A stretch of DNA of 64,000 nucleotides from JBGVSA01 sp049840475 (GTDB taxonomy: Bacteria; Pseudomonadota; Gammaproteobacteria; Burkholderiales; Rhodocyclaceae): contig JASGKX010000002.1 of assembly GCA_049840475.1 (NCBI GenBank), positions 1-64,000 on the forward strand, in the 5' to 3' direction. Below are positions 27,002 through 35,372 of this stretch, one piece after another. The translations under genes were made by a program, and so were the position numbers. Within the stretch, counting starts at the first letter, position 1. Every line of letters starts with the position of its first letter. Below the pieces are notes generated by a model. The model was not told the origin of the DNA and searched no databases. It worked only from the letters and a program-made list of their open reading frames with translations.

Positions 27002-28180
27002 ATGATCTTCGACAAGCTGTTCCAGCTGATGGCCGAACGCAAGGCGTCGGACATCTTCGTCTCGGCCGGCGCGCCGATTCACATCAAGATCAATGGCACC
27101 GTCATCCCCATCAACCAGCAGGTGATGGAGCCCTCGGTCATCCAGCGGATGGCCTACGAAATGATGTCGCCCGAACAGGTCAATCGCTTCGAGCAGGAAC
27201 GCGAGCTGAATCTGTCGTACGGGCGCCGCGAGCTTGGCAACTTCCGTGTCAATTTCTTCTGGCAGCGCAGCAGCATCGGTATCGTGGTGCGCTATATCCA
27301 GGGCGAGATTCCCGCGCTCGGCTCTCTCGGCCTGCCGACGGTGCTGGGCGAGATCATCATGGAAAAGCGGGGGCTGGTGCTGGTGGTGGGTGCGACCGGC
27401 TCAGGCAAGTCGACCACCATCGCGTCGATGCTCGACCACCGCAATACGCACCGCTCGGGCCACATCCTGACGGTGGAAGATCCGATCGAATATCTCTTCC
27501 GCCATAAAAAATCGATCGTCAACCAACGCGAAGTGGGCTTCGACACGCATAGCTGGAACGAAGCCCTGCGCAACGCCATGCGGCAAGCGCCGGACTGCAT
27601 CCTGATCGGCGAGATCCGCGATCTCGAAACCATGAAGGCAGCGATCGCGTATGCGCAGTCGGGCCACCTGTGCCTGGCGACGATGCACGCCAACAACGCC
27701 TACCACGCGCTCAACCGGATCGCGAACTTCTTCCCGCTGGAAAACCGCTCGCTGCTGTACCTGGATCTGTCGGTCGCCCTGCGCAGCATCGTTTCGCAAC
27801 GTCTGGTACGTCAGCCCGACGGCTCGCGCGTGCCGGCGGCCGAAATTCTCATGAACACGCGCCACGTGGCCGATCTGATCGAGAAAGGCCTGTTCAGCGA
27901 AATCAAGGAAGCGATGGAGCAATCGCTCGCGCCGGGGTCGCAGACTTTCGAGCAGGACCTCTACCGCCTGTACCACGAAGACGTCATCACGCTGGAAGAA
28001 GCGCTCACCAACGCCGATTCGCCCACCAACCTGTCGTGGCTCATCAACAACGCCGCGCCGCTCACCACACCGACTGCGGTCGCGCCAGAGACAACGCGAC
28101 TGGCCGATTTCGAACCAGAGGAAGAGGATGGCACCTCGTTCAGCTCCTTCACTCTGCACATGGAAGAAGACTCGCGCTGA
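27002..28180 (+). CDS. pilU: Type IV pilus retraction-type ATPase PilU
   Basis: 392 residues from MIFDKLFQLMAERKASDIF at 27002; in-frame codons further upstream lie past the dapD hairpin and lack a ribosome site. Walker A is GATGSGKSTT, followed by an Asp box (LTVEDPIEYLF), Walker B (APDCILIGEIRD) and a His box (GHLCLATMHANNAYHALNR). The YHALNR sequence and length favour PilU over PilT. It works with PilT in pilus retraction at the inner membrane. It is not paired with pilT here but follows dapD. The acidic C-terminus (EPEEEDGT) is typical of PilU. Confidence 0.88.
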   Translation: MIFDKLFQLMAERKASDIFVSAGAPIHIKINGTVIPINQQVMEPSVIQRMAYEMMSPEQVNRFEQERELNLSYGRRELGNFRVNFFWQRSSIGIVVRYIQGEIPALGSLGLPTVLGEIIMEKRGLVLVVGATGSGKSTTIASMLDHRNTHRSGHILTVEDPIEYLFRHKKSIVNQREVGFDTHSWNEALRNAMRQAPDCILIGEIRDLETMKAAIAYAQSGHLCLATMHANNAYHALNRIANFFPLENRSLLYLDLSVALRSIVSQRLVRQPDGSRVPAAEILMNTRHVADLIEKGLFSEIKEAMEQSLAPGSQTFEQDLYRLYHEDVITLEEALTNADSPTNLSWLINNAAPLTTPTAVAPETTRLADFEPEEEDGTSFSSFTLHMEEDSR

Positions 28181-28289
28181 GGCACTGGCCTTCGCCGGGC
28201 GCGGCGCGGCGCGTGCGGCCTGCGTGTGACATGTCGCAACAGCCCACGTTGACGCGCGGGCCGTCGCAAATGCTAGCATCCGCCCCGCA

Positions 28290-29348
28290 ATGCGAATCCA
28301 GCACATCCGCCAACATCTGCGCGACCTCGGCGCCAAGCCTGCCCACGAACAGCGCATCTTGCGCGCGTGGGTCAACGGCCTGCCGCTCGACGCCGGCCCG
28401 CGCGCGGCGGAACACGTACTTCCCCTCCGCGTACGCGAAGCGCTAGGCGCTATCGGCGACGACCTCGCCGCACTTGCGCACATTCACTCTGAACACCCCG
28501 CCGAAGACGGTTCAGCGCGCTTACTCGTGCAACTCGGCGACGGTCAGACGGTGGAAAGCGTACTGTTGCCGCGCGACGGCGTATGCGTATCGAGCCAGAT
28601 CGGCTGCGCCGTCGGCTGTACCTTCTGCATGACCGGGCGCGACGGATTGTTGCGCCAACTCGGCAGCGCCGAAATCGTCGCGCAAGTTGTCCTCGCGCGG
28701 CGACACCGACCGGTGAAGAAGGTCGTATTCATGGGGATGGGCGAGCCTTCGCACAACATCGACAACGTGCTCGAAGCGATCGACTTTCTTGGCACGCTGG
28801 GCGGCATCGGCCACAAGAATCTGGTGTTCTCGACGGTGGGCGACCATCGTGTCTTCGAACGCCTGCCTCAAGGTGTGGTCAAGCCGGCACTCGCTTTGTC
28901 ACTGCATACCACCTTGCCTGACCTGCGCGCGCAATTGCTGCCGCGTGCGCCGCGCATCGATCCGGCAGAGCTGGTCAAGCGTGCCGAAGCGTACGCGCGT
29001 ACGACGGGCTACCCGGTCCAATACCAGTGGACGCTGCTCGAAGGCATCAACGACAGCGAAGAGGAACTCGACAACATCGTGCAATTGTTGGCGGGCAAGT
29101 ACGCGATCATGAACATGATTCCGTACAACACGGTGGATGCCCTGCCCTATCGTCGACCGTCGTGGGAGCACGCGCGCAACATTGCTCGACGTCTGCATCA
29201 ACGTGGCGTGCTCACCAAACTGCGTGACTCCGCCGGGCAGGATGTTGAAGGCGGATGCGGACAGTTACGCGCCCGCGTCACCGCTCAAGACCCGACGCTT
29301 GCTGCGCGCCCGATCACCATCCAGACCCGGCGCGCCGCGCGCAACTGA
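28290..29348 (+). CDS. RlmN/Cfr-family radical SAM rRNA/tRNA methyltransferase
   Basis: 352 residues. The radical SAM cluster motif is GCAVGCTFCMTG (CxxxCxxC) near residue 106-117, with GEPSHN and the C-terminal GQDVEGGCGQL carrying the methyl-carrying cysteine of RlmN/Cfr enzymes. All three cluster cysteines and the C-terminal Cys are present, so activity is plausible. RlmN methylates A2503 of 23S rRNA and some tRNAs. The usual beta-proteobacterial rlmN sits near ndk/ispG, so this is likely a second, divergent copy, which is inferred since the other locus is not visible. Confidence 0.8.
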   Translation: MRIQHIRQHLRDLGAKPAHEQRILRAWVNGLPLDAGPRAAEHVLPLRVREALGAIGDDLAALAHIHSEHPAEDGSARLLVQLGDGQTVESVLLPRDGVCVSSQIGCAVGCTFCMTGRDGLLRQLGSAEIVAQVVLARRHRPVKKVVFMGMGEPSHNIDNVLEAIDFLGTLGGIGHKNLVFSTVGDHRVFERLPQGVVKPALALSLHTTLPDLRAQLLPRAPRIDPAELVKRAEAYARTTGYPVQYQWTLLEGINDSEEELDNIVQLLAGKYAIMNMIPYNTVDALPYRRPSWEHARNIARRLHQRGVLTKLRDSAGQDVEGGCGQLRARVTAQDPTLAARPITIQTRRAARN

Positions 29349-29533
29349 CACGTCACGTCAAACGCGGGCACCGGGTGCCTTCGATGCCGTGCTCGCTAGC
29401 ATGGATGCCTGAGGCGAATCCCGCGACACCCCGCCATGAGATACCAAAGGCGTTCGATGGCGCGCCTTCTGAGGGTTGGGCAAAACGCGCCACGCCGACG
29501 AGCGGACACGGCGCATTGCCCGCCTGCCTTTGC

Positions 29534-30704
29534 TCAGCGCCCCGTGCGCTTCTTCCATGTGGGGTATTCCTCGTACAGCAGCTTCTGCGGCCAGGTGCCG
29601 TACCACGCATATCCCGTGCGACGCTCATGCGTGATGTCCGAGTACTTTTCCACGCGACGTCCGTCGCGGTTGGCGAGCAAGATGCCATTGTCCTTCAGAT
29701 CGTAGAAACGCCCCCACAACGGTCCAGCGGATGCGTCCTGCACCAGCACGCGGTCGGTCGCAGCGGTGTGGAATTGATAGCGGATCGGCTGTTCGAGCGT
29801 GATGGTGTCGATCTTCCAGCCAACCAGCTTCGAGCGATCGAACCACGACATCACGCCTTCGATGGACTTGACCACGTCGGGTGACGGATTGGGAATGCTC
29901 ATCAGGTAGCGCGCCATCTCGACCGATTCCTGCGACACGACGGCGGGCAACTCGAACGAGCGGCCCTGCACCGGTTGCAGCGTACGCGGATCATATTGCC
30001 CGGCCCATCCGGTCAGCTGGCCGTTTTGCACCACCTGCAACTTGAGTACGCAGGCGTCGCCGCGCTCGCGAGCCTCGCCAGCGCGCTGGCGTGTGGCCGC
30101 GTCGAGCGAACTGAACGGTTCGCTGCCGCTTTCCATCTTGCGCAGCGTGCGCAGAACCCCTGAGGTCACTTCATCTGCGAAAGTGATGTCGCCGTGGTAT
30201 GGCTGGGTGCCCGGCACTGTATGGGGCCAACCGCCGCAATTCTTGTTCTGCATGCGCAGGATGTACTCGAAACCGAGCAGCGCCGAGTCGCGGTAGCGAG
30301 GCTCGTGCGTCTGGTCATACGCGGCGAAAAGGTACTCGATCTGCGTATAGACATTGCGATTGTCGAAGCTGCTCTGCGAGTTGTACTTGTCGCGCCACGC
30401 GTAGGCGATTTCGTCCTGCGACATGATGCGCGCCGGGTCGCGGTTCTCGATCCAGCCACCGTTGTTGCGCTGAAGAAGGACAATATTCTCGGCGATGCCG
30501 ACGATCTGCGTCGGCTCGTAGCGGGCGTAGCGCGTGCCATTGCGGTCGCGCCAGTGCTTGATGCCGTCCGAAAAGCCATCCAATGGAATGGCGCGGTAGT
30601 TCTTTTGGAGTTGTTCTGAGGTCAGTGCAGGGGCCGAGGGCTGGCCAGCACAGCCAGCGGTTGAACAGGGCCGCCACCAAAACAGCGATGCGGGTCATGC
30701 TCAT
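29534..30704 (-). CDS. Pectate lyase, PL10-like, with frameshift in the signal peptide
   Basis: The main frame (29534-30583, 349 residues) contains YARYEPTQIVGIAENIVLLQ, NNGGWIENRDP, LLGFEYILRMQ and CGGWPHTVPG, the alpha-toroid pattern of polysaccharide lyase family 10 pectate lyases. The frame continues upstream as GCAGQPSAPALTSEQLQ, while a start and hydrophobic signal (MSMTRIAVLVAAL) lie in another frame at 30704. One extra base near 30664 (plus GTTGAAC for GTTGAC) explains the break; repaired, the N-terminus would be an exported, possibly lipidated protein. It would cleave polygalacturonate and suggests contact with plant material. Confidence 0.75.
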
Positions 30705-30879
30705 GTGTCTCCCGTTGTTATGTGTGCGGGCATGCCCGCAAAAAGCCGTTACATTCTAGAGAGGAAACACTAGAACTCGTACGATTTTCGTCGTTCCGCA
30801 AATGCCCTGCGCGGTGCGAATGCGAGCACACGCGGCGGCCTCAGGCTAAAATTCGCCTTTCGCCTCAACCCCGCCGCCC

Positions 30880-32025
30880 ATGCAAGACCAAGCCCAACAA
30901 AGCACCCTCGACCTCACGCACGCGTTGATCGCGCGCCGCTCTGTCACACCTGCGGATGAAGGCTGCCTTGAGATCATTGCGCGCCGCCTCGAAGCCATCG
31001 GCTTCAACTGCGAGCGCATCGACAGCAATGGCGTGTGCAATCTGTGGGCACGGCGCGGTACCGCCCGTCCGGTCGTCTGCCTTGCCGGCCACACCGACGT
31101 GGTGCCGACCGGGCCGCTCGACCAATGGCACAGCGAGCCCTTTTTGCCCACCGAGCGCGATGGCTACCTGTATGGTCGTGGCGCGGCAGACATGAAGACT
31201 TCGCTCGCCGCCTTCGTGACGGCAGTGGAACGCTTCGTCGCGGCGAATCCGGACCATTCCGGCTCGATCGCACTACTGCTGACCTCGGACGAAGAAGGCG
31301 TCGCCACCGACGGCACGACGCGCGTGGTCGAAGCATTGCGTGCGCGTGGTGAAGCCATGGACTACTGCATCGTCGGCGAACCCACCTCGGTGGATCGCTT
31401 GGGCGACATGATCAAGAACGGCCGACGCGGCTCACTCAATGGCACGTTGAAGATCCACGGCGTGCAATGCCACATCGCCTACCCGCACCTGGGCCGCAAT
31501 CCGATCCATCAGGCGGCACCTGCACTGGCAGAGCTGGCGTCAACGGAATGGGACAAAGGCAACGAGTACTTTCAGCCGACCAGCTTCCAGATTTCGAACA
31601 TCCACGCCGGCACCGGCGCCAACAATGTTGTGCCGGGCGCGCTGGAGTTGCTGTTCAACTTCCGCTTCTCACCAGAATGCACGGCCGATGCGCTGCGTGC
31701 CCGCGTGCATGAGATTCTCGATCGCCACGGTCTGGAGTACTCGCTGGAATGGAGCCTGTCGGGCAATCCGTTCATGACGCGGCGCGGTCGCCTGGTCAAC
31801 GCGGTCCTGGCAGGCATCGAGGCGGCAACCGGCGTGCACGGCGAACTGTCGACCACGGGCGGCACCTCGGACGGGCGATTCATCGCCACCTGGTGCCCTG
31901 AAGTTGTCGAGTTCGGCCCGGTCAATGCCACCATCCACAAGATCAACGAGCGCGTGCGCGTGGCCGACATCGGGCCTCTGTCCATCGCCTACGAACGCGC
32001 CATCAGCCACCTGCTTGCCGAGTGA
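30880..32025 (+). CDS. dapE: Succinyl-diaminopimelate desuccinylase
   Basis: 381 residues, M20 metallopeptidase. Metal and catalytic blocks are LAGHTDVVPTGPLDQW, YGRGAADMKTSLAA, LTSDEEGVATDGT and GEPTSVDRLGD, with the dimerisation domain at about residues 180-290 and STTGGTSDGRF. It releases L,L-diaminopimelate from its N-succinyl form, the step after dapC. The prmB start lies five bases after the stop. Confidence 0.97.
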   Translation: MQDQAQQSTLDLTHALIARRSVTPADEGCLEIIARRLEAIGFNCERIDSNGVCNLWARRGTARPVVCLAGHTDVVPTGPLDQWHSEPFLPTERDGYLYGRGAADMKTSLAAFVTAVERFVAANPDHSGSIALLLTSDEEGVATDGTTRVVEALRARGEAMDYCIVGEPTSVDRLGDMIKNGRRGSLNGTLKIHGVQCHIAYPHLGRNPIHQAAPALAELASTEWDKGNEYFQPTSFQISNIHAGTGANNVVPGALELLFNFRFSPECTADALRARVHEILDRHGLEYSLEWSLSGNPFMTRRGRLVNAVLAGIEAATGVHGELSTTGGTSDGRFIATWCPEVVEFGPVNATIHKINERVRVADIGPLSIAYERAISHLLAE

Positions 32026-32030
32026 ATGCC

Positions 32031-32994
32031 ATGAGCCACACACACGAACACGACCACGAATGCGATGAGGACTGCGGTCACGACCATGACCACGAGCACT
32101 CGCATTCGCCCGTCAACGAACTGGTCACGGTGCGCGACCTGATCCGCTATGCAGTCACGCGCTTCAACCGCGCCGGACTGTATTTCGGGCACGGCCTGCA
32201 AGACGCCTATGACGAGGCCGTCTATCTCGTGCTGCACACACTGCACTTGCCGCTGGACCGCCTCGACCCGTTCATGGATGCATGCATCCCCTCGGACGAA
32301 CGCGCCGAGGTGCTGGACAAGATCGCGCGTCGTGCGGACGAGCGCATCCCGGTGGCATACATCACCAACGAGGCTTGGCTGGGGGACTTCCGCTTCTACG
32401 TGGATGAGCGAGTGATCGTGCCGCGCTCGTACTGCGCCGAGCTTGTGGAAGAAGGCTTCTCGCCGTGGATCACGCACCCGTCGGACGTCAAGCGCGCGCT
32501 GGACCTGTGCACCGGAAGCGGCTGTCTGGCGATCCTGATGGCGCATCGCTTCCCGGATGCGCTGGTCGAACGCCATCGACTTGTCCGACGATGCGCTGGA
32601 AGTCGCAGCACGTAACGTCGATGACTATGGCCTGACCGATCAGGTGCGACTCATCAAGTCGGATGTGTTTACCGCACTGGGCGATGAACGCTACGACCTG
32701 ATCGTCAGCAACCCACCCTACGTAACCACCGAATCCATGGAACGTCTGCCGGACGAATACCGTGCTGAGCCCGAAATGGCCTTGGCTGCCGGTGACGATG
32801 GGCTAGACGTCGTGCGTGTGATCCTCCGCGATGCGCGGCGCCACCTCACCGACGATGGCATCGTCGTGGTGGAAGTCGGCCACAACCGCGATCTGGTCGA
32901 AGCCGCGTTCCCGGAGCTGGAACTGGTGTGGTTGAGCACAGAGACAGAAGACGACAAGGTCTTCCTCGTCCGCGCGGATCAACTACCGGAATAA
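32031..32994 (+). pseudogene. prmB: Ribosomal protein L3 glutamine methyltransferase PrmB, frameshifted, His-rich N-terminus
   Basis: Starts at the ATG at 32031. The first 25 residues contain nine His, two Cys and many Asp/Glu, an apparent metal-binding extension not seen in E. coli PrmB. The core has YFGHGLQDAYDEAVYLVLH, IPVAYITNEAWLGDF, motif I LDLCTGSGCLAI and the catalytic SNPPYV with RLPDEYRAEPEMAL. The frame breaks at 32566-32570: GTCGAAC reads out of frame, and removing the G at 32568 gives GTCAAC and joins FPDALV to NAIDLSDDALEVAARN. PrmB methylates L3 Gln150 in E. coli. A sequencing error is likely. Confidence 0.85.
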
Positions 32995-32999
32995 GCGAC

Positions 33000-33021
33000 A
33001 TGGGCGGCACACGCCGCCCAT
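33000..33021. terminator. Hairpin between convergent prmB and the SNase-like gene
   Basis: ATGGGCGGC and GCCGCCCAT form a 9-bp perfect stem with a 4-base ACAC loop six bases after the prmB stop. A second stem, GGGTGGC with GCCACCC (33041-33065), follows immediately and would serve the reverse-strand gene. Confidence 0.65.
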
Positions 33022-33040
33022 GCTGTCTGTTCGCAAAAAC

Positions 33041-33065
33041 GGGTGGCGCCATGCAAGTGCCACCC
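33041..33065. terminator. Second hairpin in the prmB/SNase-like gap
   Basis: GGGTGGC pairs with GCCACCC around an 11-base loop. It lies nine bases past the stop of the reverse-strand gene and probably acts in its termination. Confidence 0.45.
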
Positions 33066-33073
33066 TCAAACCA

Positions 33074-33985
33074 TCAGTCGCCCATGGCTCCCGGCGAAAT
33101 ACCTTCGCCGCCACCATGGAAGATGGCACCCCAATCGCTCTCCTGCGAAGACGAGGCTGAAGATGAGGACGACGACGATGCAGGTGCCGACGATGCCTGT
33201 TCGTTCGCCGCAGCGCGCGAACTCTGAGCGCGCGTATCGGGCGTAGCAGCAGGCGTCATCGTTGTGCGGCTGCCCGGTGCGCCAGCGGTTTGCGGCGGCA
33301 GGTCTGCACGCAGCGTGTCTGCCACATTACGGCCATTCACGCGCACCACGGCCGTGGCCGTGCCTGTCGCATCAACCCCCACCGGATCGACCGAGATCGA
33401 TCCTGCGTCGAGCGCCATCTGCAATTTTTGCTTGGCGTGGTCGCCGCCAGCGGCAAGCGCACCCGGCGGAATGCCCTGGACGCGGAACTTACGGCCTTGA
33501 TGGAAGAACGTTTCACCGTCAACCGCGTACGCCCGATCGGGCACGTTACGTGCCTTCACCTCGGTTGCCGCTGCGCCAGCGGCGGGCACGGCGGTCAGGG
33601 CGTTTTCCTTGATCGGGCTATTTTGCAGAGCGGGCTCGGGCGCCGGCGCGGCAGAGCACACACGCTTGTTGGTGTAGCCCTTGCTCGTTTTGACGCGCAC
33701 CGTGCGGCACTTGGCGGCCGAATCACTGGCCTTGGCTGACGACGTGGCGGTCTTGGATGTCAACTTGCTGGCGGTCTTGGATTTGGACGGGGTCGCACTC
33801 GCCTTCTTGGATGCGGGTGCGGCCTTCTTGGTCGTAGCGCTCGCCTTCGACTGCTTGGCGGGCGTTGCCTTGTTCTGTTTGGAGGTCGCAGCCTGTGCAA
33901 CGTACGGGACCGATACGGTCAGCGCACCGAAGACGGCTAGCGTTACCTTGACGAACAGGGTCTTGAATTTGGGATGGAATTTCAT
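33074..33985 (-). CDS. Secreted Lys/Ala/Ser-rich protein with a degenerate SNase-like domain
   Basis: 303 residues. A signal peptide ends at VAQAAT (residue about 33). Residues 35-90 are a Lys/Ala/Ser/Thr-rich linker like histone H1 tails. Two cysteines (93 and 110) bracket a basic segment. Residues 153-230 resemble the staphylococcal nuclease fold: AVDGETF, FRVQGI, a helix with AKQKLQ, then ISVDPVGVDATGTATAVVRVNGRNVADTL, but the catalytic Arg and Glu positions of SNase are not evident. The C-terminus is a Ser/Ala/Gln low-complexity tail ending in a Gly-rich segment. The domain call is by eye, and the function (wall, DNA or ligand binding) is unknown. Confidence 0.65.
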   Translation of the reverse strand: MKFHPKFKTLFVKVTLAVFGALTVSVPYVAQAATSKQNKATPAKQSKASATTKKAAPASKKASATPSKSKTASKLTSKTATSSAKASDSAAKCRTVRVKTSKGYTNKRVCSAAPAPEPALQNSPIKENALTAVPAAGAAATEVKARNVPDRAYAVDGETFFHQGRKFRVQGIPPGALAAGGDHAKQKLQMALDAGSISVDPVGVDATGTATAVVRVNGRNVADTLRADLPPQTAGAPGSRTTMTPAATPDTRAQSSRAAANEQASSAPASSSSSSSASSSQESDWGAIFHGGGEGISPGAMGD

Positions 33986-34119
33986 CGGCAGTGATGATCT
34001 GCAAACGGATGAGGCAGAATGCGCCCCGGTTGGTCTGGTATTTTCGCATCAAACGGCGGTGGCCGCCGCTGATCTGAATGCGACAATATGTAATTGCTCA
34101 ATTGGTACATGAACACGTG

Positions 34120-34467
34120 ATGGTCAAGGTATTCGGCATCAAGAACTGCAGCACCATGAAAAAAGCGTTCGACTGGCTCGACGCTCACGGCATTCCCTAC
34201 GATTTCCACGACTACAAGAAGTTCGGCGTCACGCAGGAACAACTCTCCGGTTGGGCCGGCAAGGTAGGCTGGGAACCGCTGCTCAATACGCGCGGAACAA
34301 CGTGGCGCGGCCTTTCCGATGAAGAACGCACGGATGTCAACGAAGCACGTGCCATTGAACTGATGTGCACCAAGCCGAGTCTCGTCAAGCGTCCAGTTAT
34401 CGAACATGACGGTCGGATACTCGTTGGCTTTGACGAAGCCACCTATCACAAAGAACTCGGAGCCTGA
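34120..34467 (+). CDS. ArsC/Spx-family thioredoxin-fold protein (YffB-like)
   Basis: 115 residues from MVKVFGIKNCSTMKKAF at 34120. CxTxxK-like NCSTMKK is the ArsC-family active-site Cys motif. The later KRPVIEHDGRILVGF block with Arg-Pro is typical of YffB. Members of this subgroup are often called Spx/MgsR or putative glutathione-dependent thiol reductases rather than true arsenate reductases. It stands immediately before hslO with a one-base gap, which is interesting as both are thiol-stress families. Confidence 0.85.
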   Translation: MVKVFGIKNCSTMKKAFDWLDAHGIPYDFHDYKKFGVTQEQLSGWAGKVGWEPLLNTRGTTWRGLSDEERTDVNEARAIELMCTKPSLVKRPVIEHDGRILVGFDEATYHKELGA

Positions 34468-34468
34468 G

Positions 34469-35326
34469 ATGCAAGACGCCGTTCAACGCTTCCTGCTTGA
34501 AGACATCGATATCCGCGGTGCCGTGGTGCGCCTGTCGGACAGTTGGCACCAGATGCTCTCGGGGCGAGATTATCCCGCTCCGGTGCGTGCGCTGCTGGGC
34601 GAAATGTGCGGCGTGTGCGCCATCATCGCCACCAACCTCAAGCAGCCTGGCCGCCTGACCTTCCAGTTACGCGGCCACGGCATCGTACCGCTGCTGGTCA
34701 TTGACTGTTCGGAAGGACTCAATCTGCGCGGCTTTGCCCAGAGCGAAGACAGCGTTCCAGCGGGTGCCGGCCTGCGTGAGCTACTCGGCGACGGCAACCT
34801 GCTCATGACACTGGACGTGGCCGGCGCGCGCCAGCCCTACCAGAGCTTCGTGCCCATTGAAGGCGACAGCATCACTAGCGTGTTCGAGCACTATCTGGCC
34901 CAGTCGGAACAACAACCGGCGACGCTGGTATTGACGGCAACCGACACGCAGGTAGCTGGCTTATTCCTCCAGAAACTGCCGGGTGCCGACCTAAAGGATC
35001 AGGACGGCTGGAATCGTGTGCGCCAGCTGGCTGCAACACTCAAGCCCGAGGAATTGCTGGCGTGCTCGCCAGAAGAATTGCTGCACCGCCTCTTCCACGA
35101 AGAGACTGTGCGCGTTTTCGAGCCGCGTCCAGTCAGTCATGACTTCCCTCCCGACTGGGAGAAGGTGGGTGACATGCTGCGTTCGCTAGGCCGCGAAGAA
35201 ATCGAGCGCATGCTGGCCGAGGGCAGCAACATCGTCATCCGTGACGATCTCTCGAACCTCGAGTACCGTTTTTCGGCCGAGCAGGCTCGCGCCCTGTTCG
35301 AGACCAACAAGCCGACCTTGCATTGA
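34469..35326 (+). CDS. hslO: Hsp33-family chaperone lacking the zinc-binding cysteines
   Basis: 285 residues from MQDAVQRFLLEDIDIRGAVV at 34469. The N-terminal Hsp33 domain is well conserved (GRLTFQLRGHGIVPLLVIDC, MTLDVAGARQPYQSFVPIEG, FLQKLPG, LLHRLFHEETVRVFEPRPV). The C-terminal redox switch should carry CxC and CxxC ligands for zinc; here the matching stretches read PVSHDFPPDWEKV and IVIRDDLSNLEYRF, with no cysteine (residues about 222-232 and 255-266). The surrounding LRSLGREEIERML helix remains. The protein may be constitutively active, regulated otherwise, or thermally controlled. There is no frameshift, so this is not an obvious sequence error. Confidence 0.9.
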   Translation: MQDAVQRFLLEDIDIRGAVVRLSDSWHQMLSGRDYPAPVRALLGEMCGVCAIIATNLKQPGRLTFQLRGHGIVPLLVIDCSEGLNLRGFAQSEDSVPAGAGLRELLGDGNLLMTLDVAGARQPYQSFVPIEGDSITSVFEHYLAQSEQQPATLVLTATDTQVAGLFLQKLPGADLKDQDGWNRVRQLAATLKPEELLACSPEELLHRLFHEETVRVFEPRPVSHDFPPDWEKVGDMLRSLGREEIERMLAEGSNIVIRDDLSNLEYRFSAEQARALFETNKPTLH

Positions 35327-35333
35327 ATCCGGC

Positions 35334-35362
35334 GAGGTGGCGCACATAGCGTGCGCCACCTC
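35334..35362. terminator. Bidirectional terminator hairpin after hslO
   Basis: GAGGTGGCGCAC and GTGCGCCACCTC form a perfect 12-bp stem with a 5-base loop, placed between the convergent hslO and the hypothetical gene. Confidence 0.75.
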
Positions 35363-35372
35363 CGTGGGAAGA

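Noticed and set aside
32560..32575. Programmed frameshifting in prmB
   Set aside because: There is no slippery heptamer or downstream structure, and several unrelated genes show the same kind of lesion, so sequence error is simpler.
33734..33900. A DNA repeat array or CRISPR in the Lys/Ala-rich stretch
   Set aside because: The periodicity is only that of a low-complexity protein linker; there are no regular repeats with unique spacers.
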